Shown one piece after another: positions 29,604 through 37,714 of a stretch of DNA of 64,000 nucleotides. Position numbers and translations under genes: made by a program. The notes under the pieces were generated by a model. The model searched no databases. It saw nothing but the letters and a program-made list of their open reading frames with translations, and was not told where the DNA came from. Numbering within the stretch: the stretch's first letter is position 1; the number at the start of each line of letters is the position of its first letter. The DNA lies in assembly GCA_028877275.1 (NCBI GenBank), contig JAPPFP010000009.1, positions 248,001 to 312,000 of the forward strand, given 5' to 3'. The DNA is from Acidobacteriota bacterium. Lineage in GTDB: Bacteria; Acidobacteriota; Thermoanaerobaculia; Multivoradales; Multivoraceae.

Positions 29604-30929
29604 ATGGACGCTCCCGCACACATGCCGCGCTCCCAGTTCGTGATCGAGGGCGGTCGACCGATCTCGGGGACCCTGCGGGCGCGGGGCAACAAGAACGCTG
29701 CGCTGCCGCTCCTCGCGGCCGCTCTCCTCACGGACGAGGAGGTTGCGCTCCGCAACGTGCCCCGGATCCGCGACGTCGAGGCACAGATCGGGCTGTTGCG
29801 CCAGCTCGGCGCCGAAGTGGCGTTCGTCGGTAGCGACACGGTGCGGGTGTGCGCCGCGGGTCTCGGCGACGACGATCCGGACCCGGACCTCTGCCGGGCG
29901 ATCCGCGCCTCGATCCTGCTGGCGGGGCCGCTGCTGGCGCGACGCGGACGCGTGAACATGCCGGCCCCGGGCGGCGACGTCATCGGCCGGCGGCGGCTCG
30001 ACACGCACCTGCTGGCCCTCGAGGGCCTGGGCGCCGGCATCGAGCTCTGCCCGCGCGGCGGGCTTCAGTGTCGCATCGAGGGTTCCGGGGAGCGCCTACG
30101 CGGCGCCGAGATCTTCCTGGACGAAGCCTCGGTGACGGCGACCGAGAACGCCGTGATGGCGGCTTCCCTGGCGGAGGGCGAGACGAGGATCCTGAACGCG
30201 GCGAGCGAGCCCCACGTGCAGGACCTCTGCCGCCTTCTGAAGGCCATGGGGGTGCCGATCGAAGGTGTCGGAACGAACCTGCTCGTCGTCCGCGGCGTGG
30301 AGCGGCTGGGCGGAGCGGAGTTCGAGATCGGACCTGACTACATCGAAGTCGGGTCGCTCATCACGCTGGCGGCGGTGACTGGCGGCGAGCTACGGATTCC
30401 CCAGGCGCGGCCGGATGAGCATCGGTCGACGCGGCTCGCCTTCGGCCGCCTGGGAATCGACTTCCAGGTTTCTGAGGATGGCCGTGACCTGTTCGTGCCC
30501 GGCGGTCAGGAGCTCCAGGTCCGCACGGATCTTCAGGGCGCGATCCCGAAGATCGAGGACGCGCCGTGGCCAGGTTTCCCGGCCGATCTCACGTCGATCG
30601 CGGTGGTGGGCGCCACCCAGAGCCGGGGGTCGGTACTGATCCACGAGAAGCTGTTCGAGTCCCGCATGTTCTTCGTCGATCGCCTGGTGGCGATGGGCGC
30701 CCAGATCGTGCTCTGCGATCCGCACCGCGTCGTCGTCAGCGGGCCGTCGAAGCTCTACGGACGGGACATGGTGAGCCCGGACATCCGGGCCGGCATGGCC
30801 ATGCTGATCGCCGCGCTGTGCGCCGAGGGCCGCAGCGTCATCGACAACGTGCAGCAGATCGACCGCGGCTACGAACGGATCGACGAGCGGCTGCGATCGC
30901 TGGGCGCCGATATCGAACGCGTGGGCTAG
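29604..30929 (+). CDS. murA: UDP-N-acetylglucosamine 1-carboxyvinyltransferase, Asp-type active site
   Basis: First committed enzyme of peptidoglycan synthesis: it transfers enolpyruvate from PEP to UDP-GlcNAc in the cytoplasm. From ATG 29604 it has 441 aa (a second ATG at 29622 would give 435). The conserved [16 protein letters not shown] is at about residues 27-42. The fosfomycin-reactive Cys of E. coli MurA (C115 in GGCAIGARP) is replaced by D125 in PGGDVIGRR (codon 29976-29978). Asp at this site is known in mycobacteria, Chlamydia and Borrelia and gives intrinsic fosfomycin resistance with retained activity. The C-terminal [18 protein letters not shown] is typical. Confidence 0.97.
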   Translation: MDAPAHMPRSQFVIEGGRPISGTLRARGNKNAALPLLAAALLTDEEVALRNVPRIRDVEAQIGLLRQLGAEVAFVGSDTVRVCAAGLGDDDPDPDLCRAIRASILLAGPLLARRGRVNMPAPGGDVIGRRRLDTHLLALEGLGAGIELCPRGGLQCRIEGSGERLRGAEIFLDEASVTATENAVMAASLAEGETRILNAASEPHVQDLCRLLKAMGVPIEGVGTNLLVVRGVERLGGAEFEIGPDYIEVGSLITLAAVTGGELRIPQARPDEHRSTRLAFGRLGIDFQVSEDGRDLFVPGGQELQVRTDLQGAIPKIEDAPWPGFPADLTSIAVVGATQSRGSVLIHEKLFESRMFFVDRLVAMGAQIVLCDPHRVVVSGPSKLYGRDMVSPDIRAGMAMLIAALCAEGRSVIDNVQQIDRGYERIDERLRSLGADIERVG

Positions 30930-30932
30930 GGT
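30927..30932 (+). promoter_or_regulatory. Putative -10 box (TAGGGT) for a leaderless MaoC mRNA
   Basis: TAGGGT overlaps the murA stop (TAG) and ends exactly 7 nt before the ATG at 30940; no Shine-Dalgarno sequence is seen. Confidence 0.4.
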
Positions 30933-30939
30933 TCGGGCC

Positions 30940-31404
30940 ATGGCGGGCCTCTACTACGAGCAGTTCGAAGTCGGTCAACGGTTCGATCACGCGCTGCGGC
31001 GGACGGTCACCGAGGCGGACAACGTCTTCTTCACCGCGATGACCCACAATCCGGCGGCGCTCCACCTCGACGCCGAGGCGATGAAGAAGAGCGAGTTCGG
31101 CGAGCGGATCGTCAACAGTTGCTTCACCCTGAGCCTGATGGTCGGCATTTCGGTCGGCGACACGACACTCGGGACGACCGTGGCCAACCTGGGCTGGAAC
31201 GATGTCGTGTTCCCGCGGCCCGTCTTCCACGGCGATACCCTGCGGATCGAAACCGAGGTGAAGGACAAGCGGGAGAGCCGGTCGCGGCCGAACGCCGGCA
31301 TCGTGACCTTCGAGCACCGCGCCTACAACCAGCGTGACGAGCTCGTCGCGCGCTGCACACGGCTGGGGCTGATGCTGAAGCTGCCGGAGGGAAAGGGCTC
31401 ATGA
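30940..31404 (+). CDS. MaoC-family hotdog dehydratase
   Basis: A 154-aa hotdog-fold protein of the MaoC (R-specific enoyl-CoA hydratase) group. The hydratase-like segment is [17 protein letters not shown] at about 31-47, with the NPAALH part carrying the usual (D/N)xNPxH catalytic pair in slightly changed form (Asn and His), then [16 protein letters not shown] and [19 protein letters not shown]. Similar proteins hydrate enoyl-CoA in beta-hydroxyacid or mesaconyl-type pathways. It has a start 10 nt after the murA stop and overlaps the downstream DUF2007 gene by 4 nt. Substrate not determinable. Confidence 0.9.
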   Translation: MAGLYYEQFEVGQRFDHALRRTVTEADNVFFTAMTHNPAALHLDAEAMKKSEFGERIVNSCFTLSLMVGISVGDTTLGTTVANLGWNDVVFPRPVFHGDTLRIETEVKDKRESRSRPNAGIVTFEHRAYNQRDELVARCTRLGLMLKLPEGKGS

Positions 31405-31655
31405 AGTTCGTTGAACTCGCCACCTTCGATTCCCGGCTCGAGGCCGAGACGATCGGCCACGCCCTGGACCAGTACGAGATTCCGTTCCTCGTGCAGAGCG
31501 CCGGAGTCGGCATGTTCGGCATGGGGATGATGGGCAAGTCGCCGGTGCCGGTGAAGCTCTGCGTGCCGGACAACCGGCTGGACGAGGTGAAGGAGCTGCT
31601 GAGCTGCGTGGCCGGTCCTCTGGAGGAGGGCGAGGAACCGCCGGGCGACGGCTGA
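31401..31655 (+). CDS. DUF2007 (putative signal-transducing) protein
   Basis: An 84-aa protein of the DUF2007 type. It has the typical opening [31 protein letters not shown], a Met/Gly-rich middle ([14 protein letters not shown]) and the closing [17 protein letters not shown]. The family has a ferredoxin-like fold related to GlnB-type proteins and no firm function. It overlaps the MaoC gene by 4 nt and faces the convergent phosphatase gene after 3 nt. Confidence 0.88.
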   Translation: MKFVELATFDSRLEAETIGHALDQYEIPFLVQSAGVGMFGMGMMGKSPVPVKLCVPDNRLDEVKELLSCVAGPLEEGEEPPGDG

Positions 31656-31658
31656 GGC

Positions 31659-32447
31659 TCAGTCGGCGAGTACTTCCAGGACCTCGGGCAGCAGCCGGCG
31701 GGTCGTGCTGAACGCCCGGTCGCCGTGGATCGTCTCGTTGCCGTCCCAGTCGCCGAAGTAGCCTCCGGCCTCGCGCAGGATGACGGGGAAGGGGCCGCAG
31801 TCCCAGGCGCTCATCTTCGGGTCGACCATGAGTTCCAGCCGGCCGGTGGCGACCAGGGCGTGACCATAGGCGTCGGACCAGCCGACGCGGTAGGCGGCGC
31901 CCTCCATCATCCGCTGCCAGGCCTTTCGGTGGCGGGGGTCGACGAAGAGTCCCGGGTCGCCGAAGGAGACGTAGCCGTCGGCGAGGCTGGTTGTTTCGCG
32001 GACCTGCGCCGGCTCGCCGTTCAGCGTGCAGCCCTGGCCGGAAGCTGCCGCGACGGTTTCGCCGATGCCCGGGAAGTGGGCGACGCCGACTTCGACTCTG
32101 CCATCGACCTCCAGGCCGATCAGGATCCCGTAGAGCGGCACGCCACGGACGAAGGAACGGGTGCCGTCGATCGGATCGACGTACCAGTGGCGTTTCGTGG
32201 CATCTGGCGAGCCCGGCTCGCCGTCGCCCGCGCCGAACTCCTCGCCGACGACGAGATCTCTCGGGAACGTCTCGGCGATCCGTGAACGGATCAGTTCCTC
32301 CGCGCCGCGGTCCGCTTCGGTGACCGGCGTCCTGTCGCTCTTGAGTTCCGCCTCGACGCCGAGCCGGAAGAACTCGAGGGTCAACTGGCCGGCGATCCAG
32401 GCGGTCTCGACGGCGAACTCGAGTTCGGCTTCGTAGTTCGAGGACAC
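31659..32447 (-). CDS. Inositol monophosphatase/histidinol-phosphatase (HisN)-like enzyme
   Basis: A 262-aa Mg-dependent, Li-sensitive phosphatase family protein. The metal ligands are visible: VGEEFG at 67-72, DPIDGTRSF at 91-99, and the C-terminal SAWDCGPFPVILREAGG. The pattern SDRTPVTEADRGAEELIR near residue 37-54 is typical. Family members dephosphorylate myo-inositol phosphate, histidinol phosphate or PAP. The WDCGP and RxAGG arrangement favours the HisN-like subgroup, but no his genes are near. It follows the MBL hydrolase gene after 9 nt and is probably in its operon. Confidence 0.9.
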   Translation of the reverse strand: MSSNYEAELEFAVETAWIAGQLTLEFFRLGVEAELKSDRTPVTEADRGAEELIRSRIAETFPRDLVVGEEFGAGDGEPGSPDATKRHWYVDPIDGTRSFVRGVPLYGILIGLEVDGRVEVGVAHFPGIGETVAAASGQGCTLNGEPAQVRETTSLADGYVSFGDPGLFVDPRHRKAWQRMMEGAAYRVGWSDAYGHALVATGRLELMVDPKMSAWDCGPFPVILREAGGYFGDWDGNETIHGDRAFSTTRRLLPEVLEVLAD

Positions 32448-32456
32448 GGTGACTGC

Positions 32457-33500
32457 CTAGAAGCTCTCGATGGTCCGCTCGTCGCTGTTGGCGGGCAGCG
32501 CGATGTGCATGCCGTCGGCGCCGACGACCGCGTCGTTCGGGGCGTCCGCGGCCCGGCCGCGCATGAACACGCCCTCCGCCTGCGCCGCGGGCAGGGGCGG
32601 CACGAGGTGGCTCAGCACCAGGAGCTTGACCTTCGCGTCGGCTGCCAGGGCGTGCACGTCGGCCGGGAAGGTGTGGTAGTCGAGCGTGTCCCGGAGCATC
32701 TTCGCCGTCCGTGCGTTTCCGGCGCTCTCGAGCGCCTGCGCGGCCCCGCCGATCAGGGCGCCGGACAGGACCTCGTGGACCAGGACGTCGACGCCCTGGC
32801 TCACGGCCTCCAGGTTTGCCGAACGGATCGTGTCGCCGCTGACCACGACCGAGCGGCCGCCGTAGTCGAGCCGGTAGCCGACCGCCGGCGCGATCGGTTC
32901 GTGCTCGACCAGGAAGGCCGTGATCCGGAGGCCGTCCTCGTCGTAGAAGACACGCGAGGGCGCGTCCTCGGCGAGTTCGATGGCGTGGCCGTTCGCCTTG
33001 CCGCCGTCCGGCGGCAGCAGGTCGGCGCCGTGGTGGGCGACCCGGTAGGAGACGTCGAGTTCGTAGGCGGTCTGAAAGCCGGCGACGACCTGTTCGACGC
33101 CCGCCGGCCCGTAGACGTCGAGGGGCACGGCCCGGCCGCCGGTCCAGCTCGCGAAGATGACCTCGCCGAGTTCGCCGATGTGGTCGGAATGGAAGTGGGT
33201 CAGCAGGACGCCGGTGAGACTGCCGACCGGTAGTCCCCACAGCCGCAGGTTCTCCGTCGAGCCGGGGCCGACGTCGATCAGGAACATCCGGCCCCCGGCG
33301 ATCACCGCCGTGCAGGGTCCGGCACGCTCGATGCTCGGCAGCGGCGATCCACTGCCGCAGATGACGACGTGGAGGGCGCCGTCGTCGAGCAGGGACGAGC
33401 GGTTGGGCGGCAGGTTTCCGAACTGGGCCGCGGCGGCGGAACTCAGGAGCAGGAAGGTCACCGTCAGCACAGACACGATGGCCGCTGGGCGATGTCTCAT
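32457..33500 (-). CDS. Exported MBL-fold metallo-hydrolase
   Basis: A 347-aa protein with a signal peptide (residues 1-26, ending SAAAAQ), so it acts in the periplasm or outside. The zinc motif is THFHSDHIGE (HxHxDH), preceded by FLIDVGPGS; later metal-site regions are VVSGDTIRS, DVLVHEVL and LVLSHLVPP. The layout matches RNase Z-like/arylsulfatase-like MBL hydrolases that cleave small esters rather than RNA when exported. I chose ATG 33500 because it starts the signal peptide; an upstream in-frame ATG would enter the divergent gene's promoter. The phosphatase gene follows it. Confidence 0.9.
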   Translation of the reverse strand: MRHRPAAIVSVLTVTFLLLSSAAAAQFGNLPPNRSSLLDDGALHVVICGSGSPLPSIERAGPCTAVIAGGRMFLIDVGPGSTENLRLWGLPVGSLTGVLLTHFHSDHIGELGEVIFASWTGGRAVPLDVYGPAGVEQVVAGFQTAYELDVSYRVAHHGADLLPPDGGKANGHAIELAEDAPSRVFYDEDGLRITAFLVEHEPIAPAVGYRLDYGGRSVVVSGDTIRSANLEAVSQGVDVLVHEVLSGALIGGAAQALESAGNARTAKMLRDTLDYHTFPADVHALAADAKVKLLVLSHLVPPLPAAQAEGVFMRGRAADAPNDAVVGADGMHIALPANSDERTIESF

Positions 33501-33569
33501 GGGCTTGGCTCTCCTGGCGGGTCCGGCTCGGGAAGGTGGCGTCGGAAGATAGCAGCCGACGCAAGCTCG

Positions 33570-33575
33570 TAGACT
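33570..33575 (+). promoter_or_regulatory. Putative -10 box (TAGACT) for a leaderless DUF819 mRNA
   Basis: TAGACT ends exactly 7 nt before the ATG at 33583. No ribosome site is visible in the 82-bp divergent gap. Confidence 0.5.
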
Positions 33576-33582
33576 CCCCGCA

Positions 33583-34794
33583 ATGGCGGAGCAGGCGCTG
33601 ATCAACGACCCGACCGCGCTGCTCGTCTTCTTCGCCGGCTTCGTGGCCCTGATCTTCGCGCTGGCGCAGACCCGGCCCTTCGACCGGCTCTTCAGGTACC
33701 TGCCGCCGATCGTCTGGATCTATCTGCTGCCGGTGGTGCTGACCACGGCCGGCATCACGCCGGCGGAGTCGCCGTTCTACGACTGGTGCACGGACTATCT
33801 GATGCCGTGCTCGCTGCTGCTCCTGGTGCTGGCGACCGACGTGCCGGCGATCAGGCGGCTGGGACCGCTCGCGGCGGCGATGCTGCTGTCGGGGTCCGTT
33901 GGCATTGTGATCGGCGGACCGATCGCGCTGGCCATCTTCCAGCCGTTCCTCGACGACCCGCAGATCTGGAAGGGACTGGGAGCGCTGTCCGGCTCCTGGA
34001 TCGGCGGCCTCTCGAACATGATCGCGATCAAGGAGGGCGTCGGGGCTCCCGATGACGTCTTCTCCCCGATGATCATCGTCGACTCGGTGGTCGGCTACGG
34101 CTGGATGTCGATCATCATCCTGCTCAGCGGCTACCAGAACCGGATCGACCGCTGGAACCGGGCGCGCCGCGACGAACTCGACGCGCTGAACCAGCGGCTG
34201 CAACAGGTCCAGGCGGAGAACGCGCGGCCGATCACGCTGCCTGCCTTCGCCTCCATGCTCGGCGTCGGCCTGGTGGCGAGCTGGCTCTGCATGCGCGGCG
34301 GAGAGCTGCTGCCCCAGGTCGGCTCGGTGCTGTCCCACTTCACCTGGGGCATCCTGCTGGTCGTCGCGGTTGGCCTCGCGCTGTCCTTCACGCCGGTTCG
34401 TCGTCTCGAACATCGGGGAGCGACGCCCGTGGCCTACGGCGGCCTCTACCTGATGGTCGCGACGATGGGGGCCGGCGGCGATCTCGCTGCGATCGCCGAG
34501 GCGCCTCTGGTGCTGGCCGTCGGCGCCGTCTGGATCGGCATCCACGTCGCCTGCCTGTTCCTGGCGATGCGTCTCCTGCGCGCGCCGGTGTTTCTCTTCG
34601 CCACCGGCAGCATGGGCAATGTCGGCGGCGTCATCTCGACCCCGGTCGTCGCCGGCGTCTTCCAGCCGGCCCTCGCCGCGGTTGGTGTACTGATGGGCGT
34701 TCTCGGCAACCTGGTCGGCACGCCGCTGGGTCTACTGTGCGCCCAGCTCATGGCCTGGGTCGCGCGGGCGTACCACGGCGCCGCTTCGCTGTAG
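33583..34794 (+). CDS. DUF819 family integral membrane protein
   Basis: A 403-aa protein with about 11 hydrophobic segments of the DUF819 (YjcL-like) family, probably a transporter. Diagnostic stretches are SGSWIGGLSNMIAIKEGVG with APDDVFSPMIIVDSVVGYGWM, and a second half with AYGGLYLMVATMGAGGDLAAI and ATGSMGNVGGVISTPVVAGVFQP, indicating an internal repeat. A charged cytoplasmic loop with ARRDELDALNQRLQQVQAENA is in the middle. Substrate is unknown for this family. The gene is divergent from the MBL hydrolase and convergent with the DUF1232 gene. Confidence 0.9.
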   Translation: MAEQALINDPTALLVFFAGFVALIFALAQTRPFDRLFRYLPPIVWIYLLPVVLTTAGITPAESPFYDWCTDYLMPCSLLLLVLATDVPAIRRLGPLAAAMLLSGSVGIVIGGPIALAIFQPFLDDPQIWKGLGALSGSWIGGLSNMIAIKEGVGAPDDVFSPMIIVDSVVGYGWMSIIILLSGYQNRIDRWNRARRDELDALNQRLQQVQAENARPITLPAFASMLGVGLVASWLCMRGGELLPQVGSVLSHFTWGILLVVAVGLALSFTPVRRLEHRGATPVAYGGLYLMVATMGAGGDLAAIAEAPLVLAVGAVWIGIHVACLFLAMRLLRAPVFLFATGSMGNVGGVISTPVVAGVFQPALAAVGVLMGVLGNLVGTPLGLLCAQLMAWVARAYHGAASL

Positions 34795-34796
34795 GG

Positions 34797-34816
34797 GCGT
34801 CTGCTCGGCTAGACGC
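34797..34816. terminator. Possible hairpin between convergent DUF819 and DUF1232 genes
   Basis: gcgtct (34797-34802), an 8-nt loop, agacgc (34811-34816). A 6-bp perfect stem right after the DUF819 stop. There is no U-tract, so a terminator role is tentative. Confidence 0.35.
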
Positions 34817-34835
34817 GCTGCCGGTCGCGTCCGGG

Positions 34836-35324
34836 CTAGGCGGGTTCTGCCTCGGGCTCCTGGTCGTGGTCGCCCGCGGTGAGCGCTCTGAAGAGATCGA
34901 TCTCCGTCTTGCAGGTCTTGACCACCCAGGCGATGACGGCGGCGTCGTCGAGGAAGCCGGCCACCGGGATGAAGTCCGGGATCACGTCGATCGGGATGAC
35001 GAAGTAGAGCACCGCGCCGGCGATGAGGATCAGGGTCTCCTTCCTGAGGCGGTAGGAGCCCCGGGCGACCGCCCGGAGCAGCTCGAACATCGTCTTCAGG
35101 TCCTCGAGCACACCGCTGAGCGGGCTCGTGGCGCCGCCGGCGGAGTCGGCCTTCTCCCTGGCTTCAGCGACCATCGCCCGGAGCTTGTCCGGTGACCGGA
35201 CGATCTCGGCGGCGCGGTTGCGGGCGTGAAGCGGGAGCTCCATCTCGCCGGTCTCCGGAGGCGCGGAGGGCTGTTCGGAAGCCCCCTCGACGTTGCCGCC
35301 GGTCAGCTGCCGATCGGATGCCAT
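34836..35324 (-). CDS. DUF1232 (YkvA-like) membrane protein
   Basis: A 162-aa protein with the DUF1232 motif VIPIDVIPDFIPVAGFLDDAAVI in its C-terminal half, which gives one or two short membrane segments. The N-terminal third is polar and Pro/Glu-rich. Its start overlaps the end of the truncated ALDH gene by 22 nt; an internal ATG at 35243 would remove the overlap. The family is widespread and lacks a known function. It is the last gene of the deoC-ALDH minus-strand cluster, which may be only positional. Confidence 0.88.
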   Translation of the reverse strand: MASDRQLTGGNVEGASEQPSAPPETGEMELPLHARNRAAEIVRSPDKLRAMVAEAREKADSAGGATSPLSGVLEDLKTMFELLRAVARGSYRLRKETLILIAGAVLYFVIPIDVIPDFIPVAGFLDDAAVIAWVVKTCKTEIDLFRALTAGDHDQEPEAEPA

Positions 35325-36181
35325 GTCGTCTTCACTTCCTGGAGGTCGGTGATTTCGTAGGGGCTCTGGACGTCGGCCCAGTCCTCGTGGGCGCGGACCG
35401 CGACGCGCTTCAGGTTGTGGACCGCTTCGATCTCGGCGGATCTGGCGACGTCCGGGTCCGGGGAGCAGAGGAGCACCGCATCGACGTCGCGATGCGCGGC
35501 GAGCGGCGCGAGCATCTCGTCCCGGCGGCCGGTCAGGATGTTGACGACGCCGCCGGGCACGTCGGAGGAGTTGAGGACCTCGCCGAAGGTCGTGGCCGGA
35601 AGCGGCTGGCTGCCGGTGACCAGAACGACGGTCGTGTTGCCGCCGGCGATCGCGGGGGCGATCGAGGAAACGAGACCGAGCAGAGGCGACTGGGGTGCAA
35701 GCACGCCGACGACGCCCATCGGCTCGAGGATCGAGAAGTTGAAGTGCGACGTCGCGACCGGGTTGACGCTGGAGAAGACCTGCTGGAACTTGTCGGTCCA
35801 GCCGGCGTAGTGGAGGAGCCGGTCGGTGGCGGCCTGGACCTCGACGGCGGCCTCGTCCGGCGCCCTTCCACCGGCCGCGAGCAGGGCCTCGAACTGGCCG
35901 CTTCGGCCTTCCAGCATCTCGGCGATCCGGTAGAGGATCTGGCCACGGTTGTAGGCGGTGCGGGCGGCCCAGCCGGCCTGTGCGGCGCGGGCCGCGGTCA
36001 CCGCGTCCCGCACGTCCTTGCGCGAGCAGCGGCAGATGTTCGCGATCGGGGTGCCATCGGGCGCCAGGGCCCGGTCGAAGCGGCCGGACTCGGAGCGCGG
36101 GAACTTGCCGCCGACGTAGACCTTGTGGGTCTTGAGCACCGGCAGGCGGTCGGCCGCGGCGGCGGATCGTCGCTCGCTCAT
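35303..36181 (-). CDS. Truncated aldehyde-dehydrogenase-like protein without catalytic domain (ALDH16 C-terminal-like)
   Basis: A 292-aa protein homologous to the N-terminal NAD-binding part of ALDHs: VYVGGKFPRSESGR, AARAAQAGWAARTAYNRGQILYRIAEML, ILEPMGVVGVLAPQSPLLGLVSSIAPAIAGGNTTVV and SDVPGGVVNILTGRRDE. It stops before the ELGGK and the catalytic-Cys region, and the usual PWNFP reads APQSP. It therefore has no ALDH activity of its own. The gene overlaps the stop of the complete ALDH gene by 4 nt (ATGA). Two-domain ALDH16 proteins fuse just such a Cys-less second ALDH region to a complete ALDH, so this looks like that second domain encoded separately, probably forming a complex. Confidence 0.85.
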   Translation of the reverse strand: MSERRSAAAADRLPVLKTHKVYVGGKFPRSESGRFDRALAPDGTPIANICRCSRKDVRDAVTAARAAQAGWAARTAYNRGQILYRIAEMLEGRSGQFEALLAAGGRAPDEAAVEVQAATDRLLHYAGWTDKFQQVFSSVNPVATSHFNFSILEPMGVVGVLAPQSPLLGLVSSIAPAIAGGNTTVVLVTGSQPLPATTFGEVLNSSDVPGGVVNILTGRRDEMLAPLAAHRDVDAVLLCSPDPDVARSAEIEAVHNLKRVAVRAHEDWADVQSPYEITDLQEVKTTWHPIGS

Positions 36182-37695
36182 GCTGCTGCCTCCGGTTGCA
36201 GGTAGGCGTGGAGCCCGGCGAGCCCGCCCTCGCGGCCGATGCCGCTCTCCTTGTAGCCGCCGAACGGCGCCGTCGGGTCGAACTTGTTGTAGGTGTTCGC
36301 CCACAGCACGCCGGCGCGGATCCGGCTGGTGACCCGGAACGCCTTGGCGCCCTTGTCGCTCCAGACGCCGCCCGAGAGACCGTAGGGCGTGTTGTTCGCC
36401 ATCGCGATGCCTTCGTCCACGGTGCGGAACGTCTGCACCGCGAGCACCGGTCCGAAGATCTCCTCCTGGACTACGCGGTGCGACTGGGATGCGTGCAGGA
36501 ACAGGGTCGGCCGGCACCAGTAGCCGCGCTCGGGCACTGGACACGAGGTCTGGAACGGTTCCGCGCCCTCGGCCTCGCCGATCTCGAGGTACTCCTCGAT
36601 CTTGTCGAGCTGGGCGCGGGAGTTGATCGCGCCGATGTCCGTGTTCTTGTCGAGCGGATCGCCGACGATCAGGGTCTCCATCCGGTCCTTCAGCTTGGAG
36701 ATCACCTCGCCGGCAACGGATTCCTGGACCAGCAGGCGCGACCCGGCACAGCAGACATGGCCCTGGTTGAAGAAGATGCCGTTGACGATCCCCTCGACCG
36801 CCTGGTCGACGGCGGCGTCCTCGAACACGAGGTTGGCCGCCTTTCCGCCGAGTTCGAGCGTGTAGTGCTTGCCGCTGCCGGCGAGCGCGCGGCGGATCAG
36901 CTTGCCGACCTCGGTGGAGCCGGTGAAGGCGACCTTGTCGACGTCTTCGTGCTGGACGACCGCCGCGCCGGTCTCGCCCGCGCCGGTGACGATGTTGACG
37001 ACGCCCGGCGGCACGCCCGCGTCCCGGATGATCTCGGCCAGCTTGAGCGCGGTGAGCGGCGTGGTCTCGGCCGGCTTGAGCACGACCGTGTTGCCGGCCG
37101 CGATGGCGGGCGCGATCTTCCAGGCCGCCATCAGCAGCGGGAAGTTCCAGGGGATGACCTGACCGGCGACGCCGAGCGGTCTGGCGCCGCGGCCGGGGAA
37201 GGCGTAGTCCAGCTTGTCGGCCCAGCCGGCGTAGTAGAAGAAGTGCGCGGCCGCGAGCGGAATGTCGACGTCCCGTGACTCGCGGATCGGCTTGCCGCCG
37301 TCGAGCGACTCGGTGATCGCGAGTTCGCGGCCCCGCTCCTGGAGCACCCGGGCGATCCGGTAGACGTACTTGCCGCGCTCCCTGGGCGCCAGCTTCGACC
37401 AGACCTCGTCGTAGGCGTGCCGGGCGGCCGCCACGGCGGCGTCGACGTCGGCGTCGCCGGCCAGGGCGACGTCCGCGATCTTCTCCTCGGTGGCGGGGTT
37501 CGCGGTCTCGAACGTGCGGCCGTCGGCCGCGTCGGTGAACTCGCCGGCGATGAACAGGCCGTAGCGGTCGCGGAGTTCCACGTGGTCGGTCGACTCCGGC
37601 GCCGGCGCGTAGCCCCAGCCGTCGTCGCTACCGTCGCGGAGGCCGAGGCGGAGCTTCGGGGCCGTGAGTCCGGTCGGTGGCGTGGAATCCGTCAT
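36178..37695 (-). CDS. NAD(P)-dependent aldehyde dehydrogenase (complete)
   Basis: A 505-aa ALDH that oxidises an aldehyde to its acid. The fold landmarks are all present: IPWNFPLLMAAWKIAPA at 181-197, KPAETTPLTAL (K207), FTGSTEVGK at 257-265, general base E281 in ELGGK, and nucleophile C315 in NQGHVCCAGSR, then EEIFGPVL and the C-terminal FGGYKESGIGREGG. An extra N-terminal extension of about 40 residues precedes the usual start. It lies 19 nt after deoC and overlaps the truncated ALDH. Given deoC, the likely substrate is acetaldehyde from deoxyribose 5-phosphate cleavage; this is inference. Confidence 0.96.
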   Translation of the reverse strand: MTDSTPPTGLTAPKLRLGLRDGSDDGWGYAPAPESTDHVELRDRYGLFIAGEFTDAADGRTFETANPATEEKIADVALAGDADVDAAVAAARHAYDEVWSKLAPRERGKYVYRIARVLQERGRELAITESLDGGKPIRESRDVDIPLAAAHFFYYAGWADKLDYAFPGRGARPLGVAGQVIPWNFPLLMAAWKIAPAIAAGNTVVLKPAETTPLTALKLAEIIRDAGVPPGVVNIVTGAGETGAAVVQHEDVDKVAFTGSTEVGKLIRRALAGSGKHYTLELGGKAANLVFEDAAVDQAVEGIVNGIFFNQGHVCCAGSRLLVQESVAGEVISKLKDRMETLIVGDPLDKNTDIGAINSRAQLDKIEEYLEIGEAEGAEPFQTSCPVPERGYWCRPTLFLHASQSHRVVQEEIFGPVLAVQTFRTVDEGIAMANNTPYGLSGGVWSDKGAKAFRVTSRIRAGVLWANTYNKFDPTAPFGGYKESGIGREGGLAGLHAYLQPEAAA

Positions 37696-37714
37696 GGTTC
37701 TGGCCGCTGCGCGC

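Noticed and set aside
35303..37695. Frameshift or pseudogene explanation for the short ALDH
   Set aside because: The full-length ALDH gene is intact to its normal C-terminus, and the short one begins at an ATG overlapping the stop (ATGA) with its own distinct sequence, so it is a second gene, not a broken copy.
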